A stretch of 64,000 bases of DNA from Pseudobdellovibrio sp. (GCA_023701385.1 JAMPXC010000004.1:1-64000), one strand, 5' to 3'. Positions 24,621-33,148 are shown, numbered from the stretch's first letter. Made by a program: numbers and translations. The notes: a model not told the origin generated them from the sequence alone.

Positions 24621-25112
24621 ATGAAGTTATTAAAAATCACCCTGACTCTTGCGATTATGTCACTATTTTCATCACTTGTTTCGGCTAAAGAAATGCCACA
24701 GCGCTTAGGTGTTGGTATTAAGAATAATACTTCTGAGTCTTTACCGTCGTTAGCGGCAGTTTATCACTTAAATGGCTTAACGGCTGTAACGGGTGGTGTG
24801 GGTGTTGATACGCAGAAAGATAATTCAAAATTTCAGATTAATGCGGGTATCCGTCATGTGATTTTTCATGAAAACCAATTGCATTATTACGCTGGTGGTC
24901 AGCTTGGTTTAGTGACTTTTGAAGATCCTATTGATGGAAAAGAGAACGGTTTTGAAGCCAATTTTCTAATGGGTGTTGAGTTTTTCTTCACTGGTTTAGA
25001 AAATGTTGGTTTTTCTTTTGAGGGCGGATTAGGATTGTCTTCTGTTAAAGATACACGTATCCGCACACTAGCTGATGACCCATTCCGTGCTGGTATTATT
25101 TTTTATTTCTAG
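24621..25112 (+). CDS. Small outer-membrane barrel-like protein
   Basis: A 163-residue exported protein (signal peptide ending VSAKE). Short amphipathic strands alternate with turns (LHYYAGGQLGLVTF, FLMGVEFFFTG, VGFSFEGGLGL) and the chain ends AGIIFYF, a BamA-type C-terminal Phe. It is the right size for an 8-stranded barrel. Role unknown. GAGGAGG precedes the ATG. RidA follows after 8 bp, so it heads the run 24621-28061. Confidence 0.7.
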   Translation: MKLLKITLTLAIMSLFSSLVSAKEMPQRLGVGIKNNTSESLPSLAAVYHLNGLTAVTGGVGVDTQKDNSKFQINAGIRHVIFHENQLHYYAGGQLGLVTFEDPIDGKENGFEANFLMGVEFFFTGLENVGFSFEGGLGLSSVKDTRIRTLADDPFRAGIIFYF

Positions 25113-25120
25113 GAGTAAGC

Positions 25121-25504
25121 ATGAAAACTATTCTACACACTGACGGCGCCCCAAAAGCAGTAGGTCCTTATTCACAAGCTGTACAAATGGGTGATTTTTT
25201 ATTTTGCTCAGGTCAAATTTCTATCGATCCGAAAACTCAAGAAGTTTTCACTGGCGATATTAAACAGCAAACTGAAATGGTTTTAAAAAATATTGAAGCC
25301 GTTTTAGCAAAAGCTGACATGAAATTTTCTCACGTGATCAAAACAACGATTTTCTTAACTAGCATGAGTGATTTTGCCACTGTGAATGAAATCTACGCGA
25401 CTCGTTTTTCATCAAATCCACCAGCTCGTTCAACTGTTGCCGTTGCAGGTTTACCTAAAGGCGTAAACGTTGAAATCGAAGTGATTGCCCATAAACAGGC
25501 TTAA
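25121..25504 (+). CDS. ridA: RidA family 2-iminobutanoate/2-iminopropanoate deaminase
   Basis: A 127-residue cytoplasmic RidA (YjgF/YER057c) protein, full length for the family. Typical landmarks: KAVGPYSQAVQMGDFLFCSGQISIDP split over two motifs, the Arg of PPARSTVAVAGLPKGVNVEIE (Arg that binds the substrate carboxylate) and the terminal EIEVIAHK. RidA hydrolyses reactive enamine/imine products of PLP enzymes to keto acids. GGAG precedes the ATG. Its stop overlaps the next start (TAATG). Confidence 0.95.
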   Translation: MKTILHTDGAPKAVGPYSQAVQMGDFLFCSGQISIDPKTQEVFTGDIKQQTEMVLKNIEAVLAKADMKFSHVIKTTIFLTSMSDFATVNEIYATRFSSNPPARSTVAVAGLPKGVNVEIEVIAHKQA

Positions 25505-26079
25505 TGCGTTTAAAACCTAAGTCTTTGATCTTTTATTTTTTCTTTTTACTTGGCGTGAGTATTTTATTTTTTCACGCCAAGAAAATAAAAGATGAGCCCA
25601 TCAATGTCTGGTCGCAAGCTCCCGAAGCTGATTGTGCGGTTGTTTTAACCGGAGCTCCGGGGCGTATTCGTGAAGGCTTTGAGCTTCTTCAGCAGAAAAG
25701 AATTAAAAAATTAATCGTGTCGGGTGTGTTCAAAGAGGCCACTTACACCGAAGTATTTCCGTATTGGCCATACTACAACGAAATTAATCCCGACGATGTG
25801 ATCTTAGAAAAACGCTCACAAACAACATTTGGTAATGCCCATCAATCTGTTGTTTTGGTTGAATCGCTTAAATGCCAAGATGTTTTATTAGTCACATCGC
25901 AACTTCATATGGCACGCGCCTATTCAATCTTTCGTGACGTATTCCCGAATACAATTGATATAAAGAAATTAACTTTGGCCAATGCTAGATCTGAGCAATC
26001 AGTTTTCGATTTTGCTTTAGAGTTGGTGAAGTCTTTATTCTATACAGTCTTTGGTCTAGTTAACTTTGTCGGCCTTTAA
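25504..26079 (+). CDS. YdcF/SanA-like DUF218 membrane-anchored protein
   Basis: A 191-residue protein with one N-terminal transmembrane helix (LIFYFFFLLGVSILFFH) followed by a periplasmic DUF218 domain. Landmarks are DCAVVLTGAPGRIREGFELL, KKLIVSGV, the EKRSQTTFGNAHQS acidic/polar loop and VLLVTSQLHMARAYSIF. Relatives (ElyC, SanA, YdcF) influence envelope integrity and enterobacterial or lipid-II-linked polymers; no reaction is established for most. It is coupled to ridA by a one-base overlap and followed 15 bp later by the pseudo-ABC protein. Confidence 0.86.
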   Translation: MRLKPKSLIFYFFFLLGVSILFFHAKKIKDEPINVWSQAPEADCAVVLTGAPGRIREGFELLQQKRIKKLIVSGVFKEATYTEVFPYWPYYNEINPDDVILEKRSQTTFGNAHQSVVLVESLKCQDVLLVTSQLHMARAYSIFRDVFPNTIDIKKLTLANARSEQSVFDFALELVKSLFYTVFGLVNFVGL

Positions 26080-26094
26080 GCCGATAAAAGTTCG

Positions 26095-26781
26095 ATGGCA
26101 AATTTAATCGATATCAATCAAGTCTACTTAGAAAACGTTACTCTCGTGCAACCAGGGTTAGATCCTGTGCTACAAAGCGTGGACTTTGACCTTCCAACAG
26201 ATCAAACGGTTGTTATCGAATCATCGAATCCAAATTCTTCGCTTCAATTTTTGCAGTTTTTATCGGGTGCTCGTCCATGTGCTTCGGGCCGTCTTTTATG
26301 GAACGGTCAGGATATTTTTTCTGACGAACATGAAGTTGATCCGCGTTCAGTGATGGGTTGTTATTTTGAAGGTGGCCGTCATCATTCAAACGTAACGGTG
26401 AAGGCTTTCTTTGCTCAGTTTACGACACCAGAAGAACTTAAAGTTATTTGTGAACAGTTAGATCTAACTCCTTATTTGAATAACGAGTTAGGAAAACTTA
26501 GCTATAGCTGGCAGAAGCTTGTGTTTATGACTCAGGCGATTGCTAAGAATCCGCAAATGCTTTTATTAGAAGACCCTGCATCGGGTTTAACTGAAGCTCA
26601 ATGGTTGAACTTTTTAGATCTTATTCAGTTCAAACAACGTCAAGGGCATTTACGCCACATTTTTATGACGAATCATCATCCTACAGCGATGAACCATATT
26701 GGTCATAATAAGCTATTTCTTGAAGAAGGTATTATCTACTTCGACGAAACAGCGCCTAGCAAAAAAGTTGCTCATTTTTAA
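26095..26781 (+). CDS. Degenerate ABC-ATPase-like protein (pseudo-ATPase)
   Basis: A 228-residue protein that follows an ABC nucleotide-binding domain from end to end but lacks its catalytic residues. The Walker A region reads ESSNPNSS (42-49) with no GxxGxGKS and no Lys. The signature LSGGQ is LSYSW (135-139), Walker B has Glu-Asp in reversed order (LLLEDPASGL, about 157-165), and the H-loop is MTNHHP. Overall spacing, the SGRLLWNGQDIF strand and AIAKNPQMLLLEDP make the family clear. It lies 38 bp upstream of a LolC-like permease, where an intact LolD would be expected. A structural, non-hydrolysing subunit is inferred. Confidence 0.78.
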   Translation: MANLIDINQVYLENVTLVQPGLDPVLQSVDFDLPTDQTVVIESSNPNSSLQFLQFLSGARPCASGRLLWNGQDIFSDEHEVDPRSVMGCYFEGGRHHSNVTVKAFFAQFTTPEELKVICEQLDLTPYLNNELGKLSYSWQKLVFMTQAIAKNPQMLLLEDPASGLTEAQWLNFLDLIQFKQRQGHLRHIFMTNHHPTAMNHIGHNKLFLEEGIIYFDETAPSKKVAHF

Positions 26782-26819
26782 TCGACAGGCGTTAAGCTGA
26801 GTGTTCTAATAATCTTCGC

Positions 26820-28061
26820 ATGTTGCGGGATTCACTGAGCTATTTCTTTTTAACTAAGCTAATTATTTCTCATCGTTCGGCGTCTTTGATTCGTCGTATT
26901 TCTTTGCTTTCATTTATTGCGATTACTCTTTCTGTGGCTATTTTCTTTTTAGTTTTATTTGTTATGAATGGCATGAATGCCAATATCAAAACTCGTATCT
27001 TAGCGCTTGATCCGCATTTGACGATTATTCAGAAAGAGAAGGCACTTGCGCCGCTTGAGTCGAATAGTGATATGTCGGTGGTTGCTTTTGAAAGTTATGA
27101 TCTTATGCTTCGTACGATTGATGGTCAGTTTCGTGGGACGAGTGCTGTTGGGTATGATCAGGCGGGAATTAGTTTTTGGTTTAAGCAGCTTAAAGATTTG
27201 AAATCGACGCAGCAGCAGAATGCGCAGTTTTCTTTTTATGATCCTTCGATTGATGTGGATCTTGAGCTTCAGCCGAATGAAATTGCTGTGGGGATTGATC
27301 TGGCCCGTTCGTTGGGGTTACTTGAAGGGGATGTGGTGACCCTTATTCCGGCTGAGAGTTTACTTTTAAGTACTATGGAAGCTCCGGTTTTTGAAAAGGC
27401 CACGATTCGTCGTATTGTGACGACGGATTTGTATGATCTTGATTCTAAGCTTTTATTTTTTAATAAAGAGCACTCGATTAAATCGCTGCGTTCTAGCCCT
27501 TCAAAAGTTTCTGGTTACCATTTATGGCTTAAAGATGTTGGCAAGATGGATGAGACGCGTGTGCGGCTAGAAGCACAAGGGTTTGATCATGTTGAAACTT
27601 GGCAGCAGAAAAATTCAGATTTGTTTTTTGCACTTTTTATGGAAAAAACGATGATCGGGGTTTTCTTAGGTCTTGCAGGGTTAATTGCTTCATCATCAAT
27701 CTTAACCGTGCTTGCACTGATCATGTCGCAGAAGAAACTTGATATCGCGATTATTAAAACTTTGGGTTATTCGTCTAAAAAAACTTTATCGTTATTTTTA
27801 ATGATGGGATTATGGATTTCTTTATCAGGTTTATTTTTAGGAACATTGATCGGTGTGGCCGCAGGTTATTACTTGCAGTTTTATCCGTTAAATATTTTAC
27901 CTTCGGTTTATTATGATTCTTCGATTCCGGCTTTAGTGAATCCGGTATTTACATTCTGGGTCGTCTTAGGGGTTACAGCACTTGCAGTCGTTGGATGTTA
28001 TATTCCGGCCCGAGCTTCATTAAAGATCGAACCGGCTATTTTGCTTAAATCAAAACACTAA
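26820..28061 (+). CDS. LolC/LolE/FtsX-like permease
   Basis: A 413-residue inner-membrane protein of the MacB/LolCE type. One helix near residues 25-48 (RRISLLSFIAITLSVAIFF...), a large periplasmic domain of about 220 residues, then three C-terminal helices forming the FtsX domain (MIGVFLGLAGLIASSSILTV; ILKTLGYS is represented by AIIKTLGYSSKKTLSLF; TFWVVLGVTALAVVGCYIPA). It ends with ARASLKIEPAILLK, the classic coupling-helix end of LolC/E. Such permeases release lipoproteins or transmit mechanical signals using an ABC ATPase. Here the adjacent ATPase-like gene is degenerate. No Shine-Dalgarno is visible. Confidence 0.88.
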   Translation: MLRDSLSYFFLTKLIISHRSASLIRRISLLSFIAITLSVAIFFLVLFVMNGMNANIKTRILALDPHLTIIQKEKALAPLESNSDMSVVAFESYDLMLRTIDGQFRGTSAVGYDQAGISFWFKQLKDLKSTQQQNAQFSFYDPSIDVDLELQPNEIAVGIDLARSLGLLEGDVVTLIPAESLLLSTMEAPVFEKATIRRIVTTDLYDLDSKLLFFNKEHSIKSLRSSPSKVSGYHLWLKDVGKMDETRVRLEAQGFDHVETWQQKNSDLFFALFMEKTMIGVFLGLAGLIASSSILTVLALIMSQKKLDIAIIKTLGYSSKKTLSLFLMMGLWISLSGLFLGTLIGVAAGYYLQFYPLNILPSVYYDSSIPALVNPVFTFWVVLGVTALAVVGCYIPARASLKIEPAILLKSKH

Positions 28062-28380
28062 ATTTTTTTGTTTCTATAACTGAAACTTTGACTTGCTCAT
28101 GCTTAAGCCCTGAATCGAACGTCGTCTGTGTGCGGCGCACTTCGGTAACGATTCTTTGCGCCTGAGTGCGGCTGAGTTTTAAAGCCTTTATACAGAATGG
28201 ACGAAGTGATCGAAAGCCATAACGTAAGTACAAACGATTTTGGTCGATCAGGCTTAAAAGTGAAATCAGTTCTCTTTCTTTAGCAAGGAGTTCATCAGAT
28301 TTCTCAACGGTCGAATTTAAAGTGTCGCGAACATATTTAGGATGGATTTTGAAAAGTTGATGTCGAGTCATTTTGGGCAT
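28045..28380 (-). CDS. Short helical protein, possibly a truncated HNH-family N-terminus
   Basis: A 111-residue basic protein overlapping the convergent permease gene by 17 bp. The segment LSLIDQNRLYLRYGFRSLRPFCIKALKLSRTQAQRIVTEVRR (in two parts) resembles the helical region that precedes the HNH nuclease domain in a large group of bacterial proteins (D-x-R-L-Y-x-x-x-G-Y-x-S-L-F...LGLSxxxAxRR). No HNH motif follows, so it would be a remnant or a regulator-like stand-alone domain. ATG 28380 or 28371 are possible; no ribosome-binding site is obvious. Confidence 0.5.
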   Translation of the reverse strand: MPKMTRHQLFKIHPKYVRDTLNSTVEKSDELLAKERELISLLSLIDQNRLYLRYGFRSLRPFCIKALKLSRTQAQRIVTEVRRTQTTFDSGLKHEQVKVSVIETKKFSVLI

Positions 28381-28525
28381 GGTTGCAAGAGGCAATCCAG
28401 CTCTTATAAAACCAACATCGGATTATGGACGATTATATCTGAAATAGTCATGAATGTTTAAATGACATCTCCGAAAGGCGGATAGTCCATTTACGCATAC
28501 AGACGACGTTCGGTTCGGGGAATAG

Positions 28526-28551
28526 AGCGAGCTTCGAAAATTGAGCTCGCT
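28526..28551 (-). terminator. Stem-loop downstream of dapD
   Basis: Perfect 8-bp stem AGCGAGCT / AGCTCGCT (28526-28533, 28544-28551) with a 10-nt loop, 9 bp past the dapD stop. No T-run follows on the minus strand, so it may act as a weak terminator or an mRNA 3'-end stabiliser. Confidence 0.45.
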
Positions 28552-28559
28552 GATTTACG

Positions 28560-29375
28560 CTAAACGCTTACGTTAAAATCACGAAGTGCATCGTTTAACG
28601 ATGTTTTTTTGTTCGTTGATTCTTTTCTTTGGCCGATAATTAATGCTGATGGCACTCCGAAAGTTCCAGCCGGGTAGGTTTTCATTTCAACACCTGGAAT
28701 AACGACTGAGTTTGCAGGAACGCGGCCTTTGTAAACCACGTCTTTTTGAGTTACGTCGATAATTTTTGTCGACGCTGTGATTGTTACACCAGCTCCTAAC
28801 ACTACACCTGGTTCAAGATGAACACCTTCAACCACGATACAACGTGAACCGACGAAACAATCATCTTCAACGATAACTGGTTGAGCTTGAGCGGGTTCTA
28901 AAACTCCACCTAAACCAACGCCACCAGATAAGTGAACATTTTTTCCAACTTGTGCGCATGAACCAACAGTGGCCCATGTATCAACCATTGTACCTGCTCC
29001 CACGTAAGCACCGATATTTACATACGATGGCATTAAGATAGCGCCGGCTTCAACGAAAGAGCCAAATCTAGCAATCGCTTGCGGCACAACGCGAACGCCA
29101 TTAGCCTCAGTGAATTTTTTAACTGGGATTTTATCGAAGTACGATAAATCGCCTGAGTTAATTATTTTGTTTGTTGTGATACGGAAATATAAAAGAATAG
29201 ATTTTTTAACCCATTCATTGGTAATCCATTTTCCTTCATTTTTTTCAGAAACGCGGATTTTACCAGAATCTAAATCATTCATCGCGCTCAAGATTAAATC
29301 TTTATCGGCTTGGGTGATTTGGTAGTCTTTGTTGTCAGCTAATGTTTGGTGTAAATTTAAAATTTCGTTTTTCAT
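28560..29375 (-). CDS. dapD: Tetrahydrodipicolinate N-succinyltransferase
   Basis: A 271-residue DapD, standard length. It transfers succinyl from succinyl-CoA to tetrahydrodipicolinate in the succinylase branch of diaminopimelate/lysine synthesis. The left-handed beta-helix hexapeptide repeats are obvious (GAILMPSYVNIGAYVGAGTM region, then VGSCAQVGKNVHLSGGVG). The family motifs RVVPQAIARFGSFV and GSRCIVVEGVHLE are present. It lies 21 bp downstream of the MpaA-like amidase gene on the same strand, and lysA is divergent from that pair, making a compact DAP locus. Confidence 0.97.
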   Translation of the reverse strand: MKNEILNLHQTLADNKDYQITQADKDLILSAMNDLDSGKIRVSEKNEGKWITNEWVKKSILLYFRITTNKIINSGDLSYFDKIPVKKFTEANGVRVVPQAIARFGSFVEAGAILMPSYVNIGAYVGAGTMVDTWATVGSCAQVGKNVHLSGGVGLGGVLEPAQAQPVIVEDDCFVGSRCIVVEGVHLEPGVVLGAGVTITASTKIIDVTQKDVVYKGRVPANSVVIPGVEMKTYPAGTFGVPSALIIGQRKESTNKKTSLNDALRDFNVSV

Positions 29376-29396
29376 TTTTTAGTTCCTAATGGCGAC

Positions 29397-30071
29397 TTAT
29401 CTTTTCGCCGTTACTTTTAAGCCTTCGATGATGGCTGGTACGTGAATATCAATAATGGGTTTAAATGAAATATCGCGTTCGATTTCGTAAGTTAACGTCG
29501 GGATATTTCTTTCAAAGCCAGCCCATGTTCCTAATGATCCCGGTGTCGGGTAGCCGATATCCGGTTGAATCACATAACCTGTGATTTTTGCGATGGTGTC
29601 AGCTTCTGGTAAAATGCCGTTGGTGTTTAACATCGGCTTCCAAGAGTGAAGTGAAAAGATCACGGTTGGTTTAAAATCTTCAACAAACTTAGCTAAACAT
29701 TGGTTTTCAGCTTCAGACATGGCCGATGGGCCCGGGAAGTAACGTTCACTTGCCGCAACCGGAGACCAATCTTTAGTGTTCATATTGCGGTTAAGGTCGA
29801 CTTTATTTGAGTTTCCGCGTGTTTTTAACAGAACGCCTTCCGGGTTCATTTCAGGAACAAGCACAACCTCTAAATCCAAATCAAACTTTTTCGTAAAAGA
29901 ATCTAATAATCCACGGGCTGCGACCACGCCTTCTGGCTCGTCGCCGTGAATGCCGCCGATCACAAGGGCGCGGTTTTTTGCTTTTCCAGCGGCTGGCAAG
30001 AAGTGGTAGCCATGCAGCGGAAGACCTAATTTCGTATAACCTAAATTAATCATTTTCATTCTTAAGATCAT
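29397..30071 (-). CDS. MpaA-like M14 murein peptide amidase
   Basis: A 224-residue cytoplasmic zinc carboxypeptidase of the succinylglutamate desuccinylase / MpaA type. Zinc ligands are His and Glu of GGIHGDEPEGV and the His of FSLHSWKP. The catalytic Glu is in TLTYEIERD, and DLNRNM is the substrate-binding NR motif. MpaA cuts the gamma-D-Glu-meso-DAP bond of imported murein peptides. The location between dapD and lysA supports DAP recycling as the role, though other M14 substrates cannot be excluded. The ATG at 30071 or the one at 30059 could be the start. It is only 17 bp from the divergent lysA start. Confidence 0.85.
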   Translation of the reverse strand: MILRMKMINLGYTKLGLPLHGYHFLPAAGKAKNRALVIGGIHGDEPEGVVAARGLLDSFTKKFDLDLEVVLVPEMNPEGVLLKTRGNSNKVDLNRNMNTKDWSPVAASERYFPGPSAMSEAENQCLAKFVEDFKPTVIFSLHSWKPMLNTNGILPEADTIAKITGYVIQPDIGYPTPGSLGTWAGFERNIPTLTYEIERDISFKPIIDIHVPAIIEGLKVTAKR

Positions 30072-30088
30072 TAGCTAAGATGGCTTAA

Positions 30089-31270
30089 ATGTCACGCGAT
30101 CTATTCACTTATCAGAATAACGAATTATACTTTGCCGACGCTAAATTAAGCGATCTTCCGGCCATTAAAAACTACCAAGAACCTGTCTTGGTGTATCAAA
30201 AATCGTTGATCAGTGAACGTATAACTTGGGTTAAGTCTTGGGCTAAGCTTAAACAGCTGCATTTTGCCATGAAATCTAACTACCACCCTGAAATCCTAAA
30301 GCTCTTTAAAGACGCGGGTTGTGGGTTAGATGTGGTAAGCCTTGGCGAAATTAAACACGGCCTTGAATGTGGTTTTAGCCCTAGCGACTTTATTTTTTCA
30401 GGTGTGGCTAAAACAATTCCTGAAATTGAATTTGCCATTGATAACCAAATTTTTCAGATCAACGTTGAATCTCCGGCCGAGCTTCGCCGGATCAGCGATA
30501 TCGCTTTAAGAAAAAATAAAAAGGTGAGTGTTGGTTTACGTGTTAATCCATTAATTGAAACACCAACGCATCCGTACATTTCAACAGCGCTTAAAGATTC
30601 TAAATTTGGAATTGATTTAGAAGCGGTTCCTGAATGTTTAGATATCATCAAAAAAAATCCTCTAGTTGAATTTAAATGTTTATCATTTCATATCGGCTCA
30701 CAAATTCTTGATCCATTGGTTTTCAAAGAATCTGTTGAAAAGATGAAAACGTATTTTTTTGATTTGAAAAAACAGTTTTCTACGCTGACACGTTTTGATG
30801 TGGGCGGGGGATTAGGGATTGATTATAAATCTCATGATTTAATCGCTGACTTTGATCGATGGAATAATTTAAAAGCGGCTTACGACGAGTCGCTTAAAAA
30901 CTTCGACGCGGATATTTTATCAGAGCTTGGCCGTTTTATCGTGGCTCGTTCAGCAGTATTTATTTGCCAAGTTCAATACATCAAAAATAAAAATATGCTG
31001 GTGTTAGATCTTGGTATGAACAACAACATGCGCCCATCGTTGTATCAAGCGCATCACCATTTTTATAATTTAAAGAAAAACTCCTCAAACCAAGTGAACT
31101 ACTCATTAGTAGGGCCTATCTGCGAATCATCAGATGTATTTCACAGAAACTTTCCGTTATTTGAAACTAAAGAGATGGATTTATTGGTCATGGCCGACTG
31201 CGGAGCTTATGTCCGCAGTATGGCAAGTAATTATAATTTAAAAAATATCGCCCAAGAAGTATTTATCTAA
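30089..31270 (+). CDS. lysA: Diaminopimelate decarboxylase
   Basis: A 393-residue fold-type III PLP enzyme that converts meso-DAP to lysine. The PLP-binding Lys is in HFAMKSNYHPE. Other landmarks: GLDVVSLGEIKHGL, FHIGSQI, GGGLGIDY (phosphate-binding Gly-rich loop), SELGRFIVA, GPICESSDVF (active-site Cys/Glu from the partner subunit) and the terminal GAYVRSMASNYN. The length is slightly short of E. coli LysA (420). An ornithine/arginine or carboxynorspermidine decarboxylase is less likely given the CESSD motif and the dapD/MpaA context. The gap to the divergent gene is 17 bp, too short for a lysine riboswitch. Confidence 0.9.
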   Translation: MSRDLFTYQNNELYFADAKLSDLPAIKNYQEPVLVYQKSLISERITWVKSWAKLKQLHFAMKSNYHPEILKLFKDAGCGLDVVSLGEIKHGLECGFSPSDFIFSGVAKTIPEIEFAIDNQIFQINVESPAELRRISDIALRKNKKVSVGLRVNPLIETPTHPYISTALKDSKFGIDLEAVPECLDIIKKNPLVEFKCLSFHIGSQILDPLVFKESVEKMKTYFFDLKKQFSTLTRFDVGGGLGIDYKSHDLIADFDRWNNLKAAYDESLKNFDADILSELGRFIVARSAVFICQVQYIKNKNMLVLDLGMNNNMRPSLYQAHHHFYNLKKNSSNQVNYSLVGPICESSDVFHRNFPLFETKEMDLLVMADCGAYVRSMASNYNLKNIAQEVFI

Positions 31271-31291
31271 GTCATGCCGAAGGCGTGCAAA

Positions 31292-32989
31292 CTAACCAGC
31301 GCTGCAGTTATTCATTTTCTTATAAATTCTATGTTGGCAATCAGGTTGGTTTTTCGTGCAACGAAGACGTAAGTGAAAGTGATTCCCGTGACCATCGACA
31401 TGTTGTAAGTTTTCAAATAATTTGGCGTAAGCGGCTTTTTCTGAACCTTTAAACTTTCCAGAATTTTTGGCTTCACGGCAAAGATTATTAATAATCGATT
31501 GATCCACAAATAAACGATCCACCGGTGAAACTTGCTGAGTCATTAAGAATTTAAAAACTTCTAACGTCTTAGCTACCGAGAAATCTGATTTTTTAAGTGC
31601 ACCACCAGAAGCCACGATTGGAAACTGAACTTTACCTTGAACTGTAAAGTAACCAATATCCACATCCATACCATTTTGGTGTGATTTTGAAGGCGGAAGT
31701 CTTCCGCCGGCTTTTGCAGAAATACGGCTGATAAAGATTTTATTTCTTTGTAATGTATTAGCTTTTTCACCGATGGCTTCTAAGATTTCCATCATTTCTT
31801 GTGTACCGTAGTAATTCTTCGGCGAAGAATTTGCGATCACGACTTTGTCAGCTAATTTGTAAGTATCGATATGCGTTTTTAGAAACGAAGCATTACGAAG
31901 ACGTCCGTTATCAGGGCTTCCGACAGCTTGGTTTGATAGACGTAAGCGACCTTTGGTATCTTTTTGTACGGGCACTGCTACCTGTTGATCGTCAGAATCA
32001 TCGTCATCTTTGCTGGATTTTGGTTTACCATCGTTAGCATCTAATTCTTCGATGTCTTTATCTGATAAGAATAATTTCGCAAGCTTTACTAAAGCCGCTT
32101 TACCTTCGTAACGACCAGCAATTGAATCATCATCACCTTCTTCAACTTCAGCTAAAGCTTCAGGATCAGCTTCTTCTTTTGATTCGTCAATCACTACAGC
32201 TGGCTTTGAAGCCGCTGGTGTTTGCACCACAGTGTCGATCACGGGTTTTTTATCTTCAGCTTGGCCTTCTGGAGTGACTTTAACTTGGTTGTTGTCAGCT
32301 TCTGGATCAACTAAATCCATTTCAATTTCAGGCTTTTTATCTTTTTCTTTATGCGCGCCGCCGACTACTTTTGGCTTATCAAATGAAGTTGATTCTAACT
32401 GCTCTGTATAGAAATTATTTTGATGTTTAATGAATAAGTCGATAATGGCACGGGCACAGTCATACTTTTCGCCAAGGTCACTTTTAAAACAAGTAACTAC
32501 AGCGCGAACTTGAATGTCTTTGGCGTCTTTGCTGTCTTCAACCGGACGTAAGTTAATTGTTCCGCGGTCAGCTTTATATTGACCTTTGATTTTGAATTCT
32601 TGTTTTACACGAACAGATTTTTTATCAGCATTTAAAATTTCAGCGATACCTGAAACTTCTAATTCGTTTTTAGTTCTGTCATAGACTGATTTTACGTTTT
32701 TAAGTTTTGTGTAACCCACATAGATTAAGTCTTCGCCGTTTTTAATCGCGTTCGTTGGGGCTTCGTATTGGGCCGCTTTAGTTTCATCTTCTAAGATTTT
32801 TTGAAAGTGGTCGTCAGTCGATACAAGGTCTTGTTCAACAATCGGGGGTAGGTCAGCGTCGTTTTCAGTAATGCCAGCGTTTTGCGTGTTATTTCTGTTC
32901 TTATCGTGCTTCTGGCTTGGTGCACACGAAGAAATGGCCAAGATTAAACTTAGCATCAGGCTTGAGAATTTAATGTTAGATGTTTTCAT
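31292..32989 (-). CDS. MepA-type (M74) murein endopeptidase lipoprotein with long N-terminal region
   Basis: A 565-residue lipoprotein. ATG 32989 gives a lipoprotein signal ending ILAISSC-APSQ (+2 Ala, outer membrane); longer frames lack it. The C-terminal 190 residues are a penicillin-insensitive murein endopeptidase: GGRLPPSKSHQNGMDVDIG and HVDGHGNHFHLRLRC supply the LAS-type zinc ligands. MepA cuts the D-Ala-mDAP cross-link. E. coli MepA is about 270 residues. Here a beta-like domain (about 60-200) and an acidic, low-complexity linker (EEADPEALAEVEEGDDDS; KDDDDSDDQQ) precede the enzyme. Its 5' flank resembles that of the YiiX-like lipoprotein gene at 33149. Confidence 0.88.
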   Translation of the reverse strand: MKTSNIKFSSLMLSLILAISSCAPSQKHDKNRNNTQNAGITENDADLPPIVEQDLVSTDDHFQKILEDETKAAQYEAPTNAIKNGEDLIYVGYTKLKNVKSVYDRTKNELEVSGIAEILNADKKSVRVKQEFKIKGQYKADRGTINLRPVEDSKDAKDIQVRAVVTCFKSDLGEKYDCARAIIDLFIKHQNNFYTEQLESTSFDKPKVVGGAHKEKDKKPEIEMDLVDPEADNNQVKVTPEGQAEDKKPVIDTVVQTPAASKPAVVIDESKEEADPEALAEVEEGDDDSIAGRYEGKAALVKLAKLFLSDKDIEELDANDGKPKSSKDDDDSDDQQVAVPVQKDTKGRLRLSNQAVGSPDNGRLRNASFLKTHIDTYKLADKVVIANSSPKNYYGTQEMMEILEAIGEKANTLQRNKIFISRISAKAGGRLPPSKSHQNGMDVDIGYFTVQGKVQFPIVASGGALKKSDFSVAKTLEVFKFLMTQQVSPVDRLFVDQSIINNLCREAKNSGKFKGSEKAAYAKLFENLQHVDGHGNHFHLRLRCTKNQPDCQHRIYKKMNNCSAG

Positions 32990-33024
32990 AGACGTACTGC
33001 TTTCTTCCATTTCCAGTAGATATA

Positions 33025-33041
33025 GAGCAGGGTCTACGCCA
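33025..33041 (-). promoter_or_regulatory. Possible sigma-54-type promoter of the MepA lipoprotein gene
   Basis: On the minus strand TGGCGTAGACCCTGCTC has the GG-N10-GC spacing of -24/-12 promoters and matches TGGC and TGCT of the consensus TGGCAC-N5-TTGCW. A counterpart with the same spacing lies upstream of the YiiX-like lipoprotein gene at 33843-33859. Chance matches are common, so this is tentative. Confidence 0.35.
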
Positions 33042-33081
33042 GTTCTTAACCGAATATAAACAACAGCCAGGCTTAAAAGGG

Positions 33082-33120
33082 TGTAAAAAAGTTCGTCAGA
33101 TGACAGAAACTGTTTCAAAA
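33082..33120 (-). repeat. Duplicated murI 3' tail (copy A)
   Basis: This 39-bp block is identical at 36 positions to 33899-33937, which spans the end of murI and its 3' flank. On the minus strand the copy and its left flank still encode KDRFETVSVI-stop, echoing the FETVSVI end of MurI. It lies between the YiiX-like lipoprotein gene and the MepA gene. It is a gene remnant rather than a coding feature. Confidence 0.85.
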
Positions 33121-33148
33121 CGATCTTTTGTTAAGAGGAAAAGTCAGA

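Noticed and set aside
30072-30088. Lysine riboswitch upstream of lysA
   Set aside because: Only 17 bp separate the two divergent starts, far too short for an L-box.
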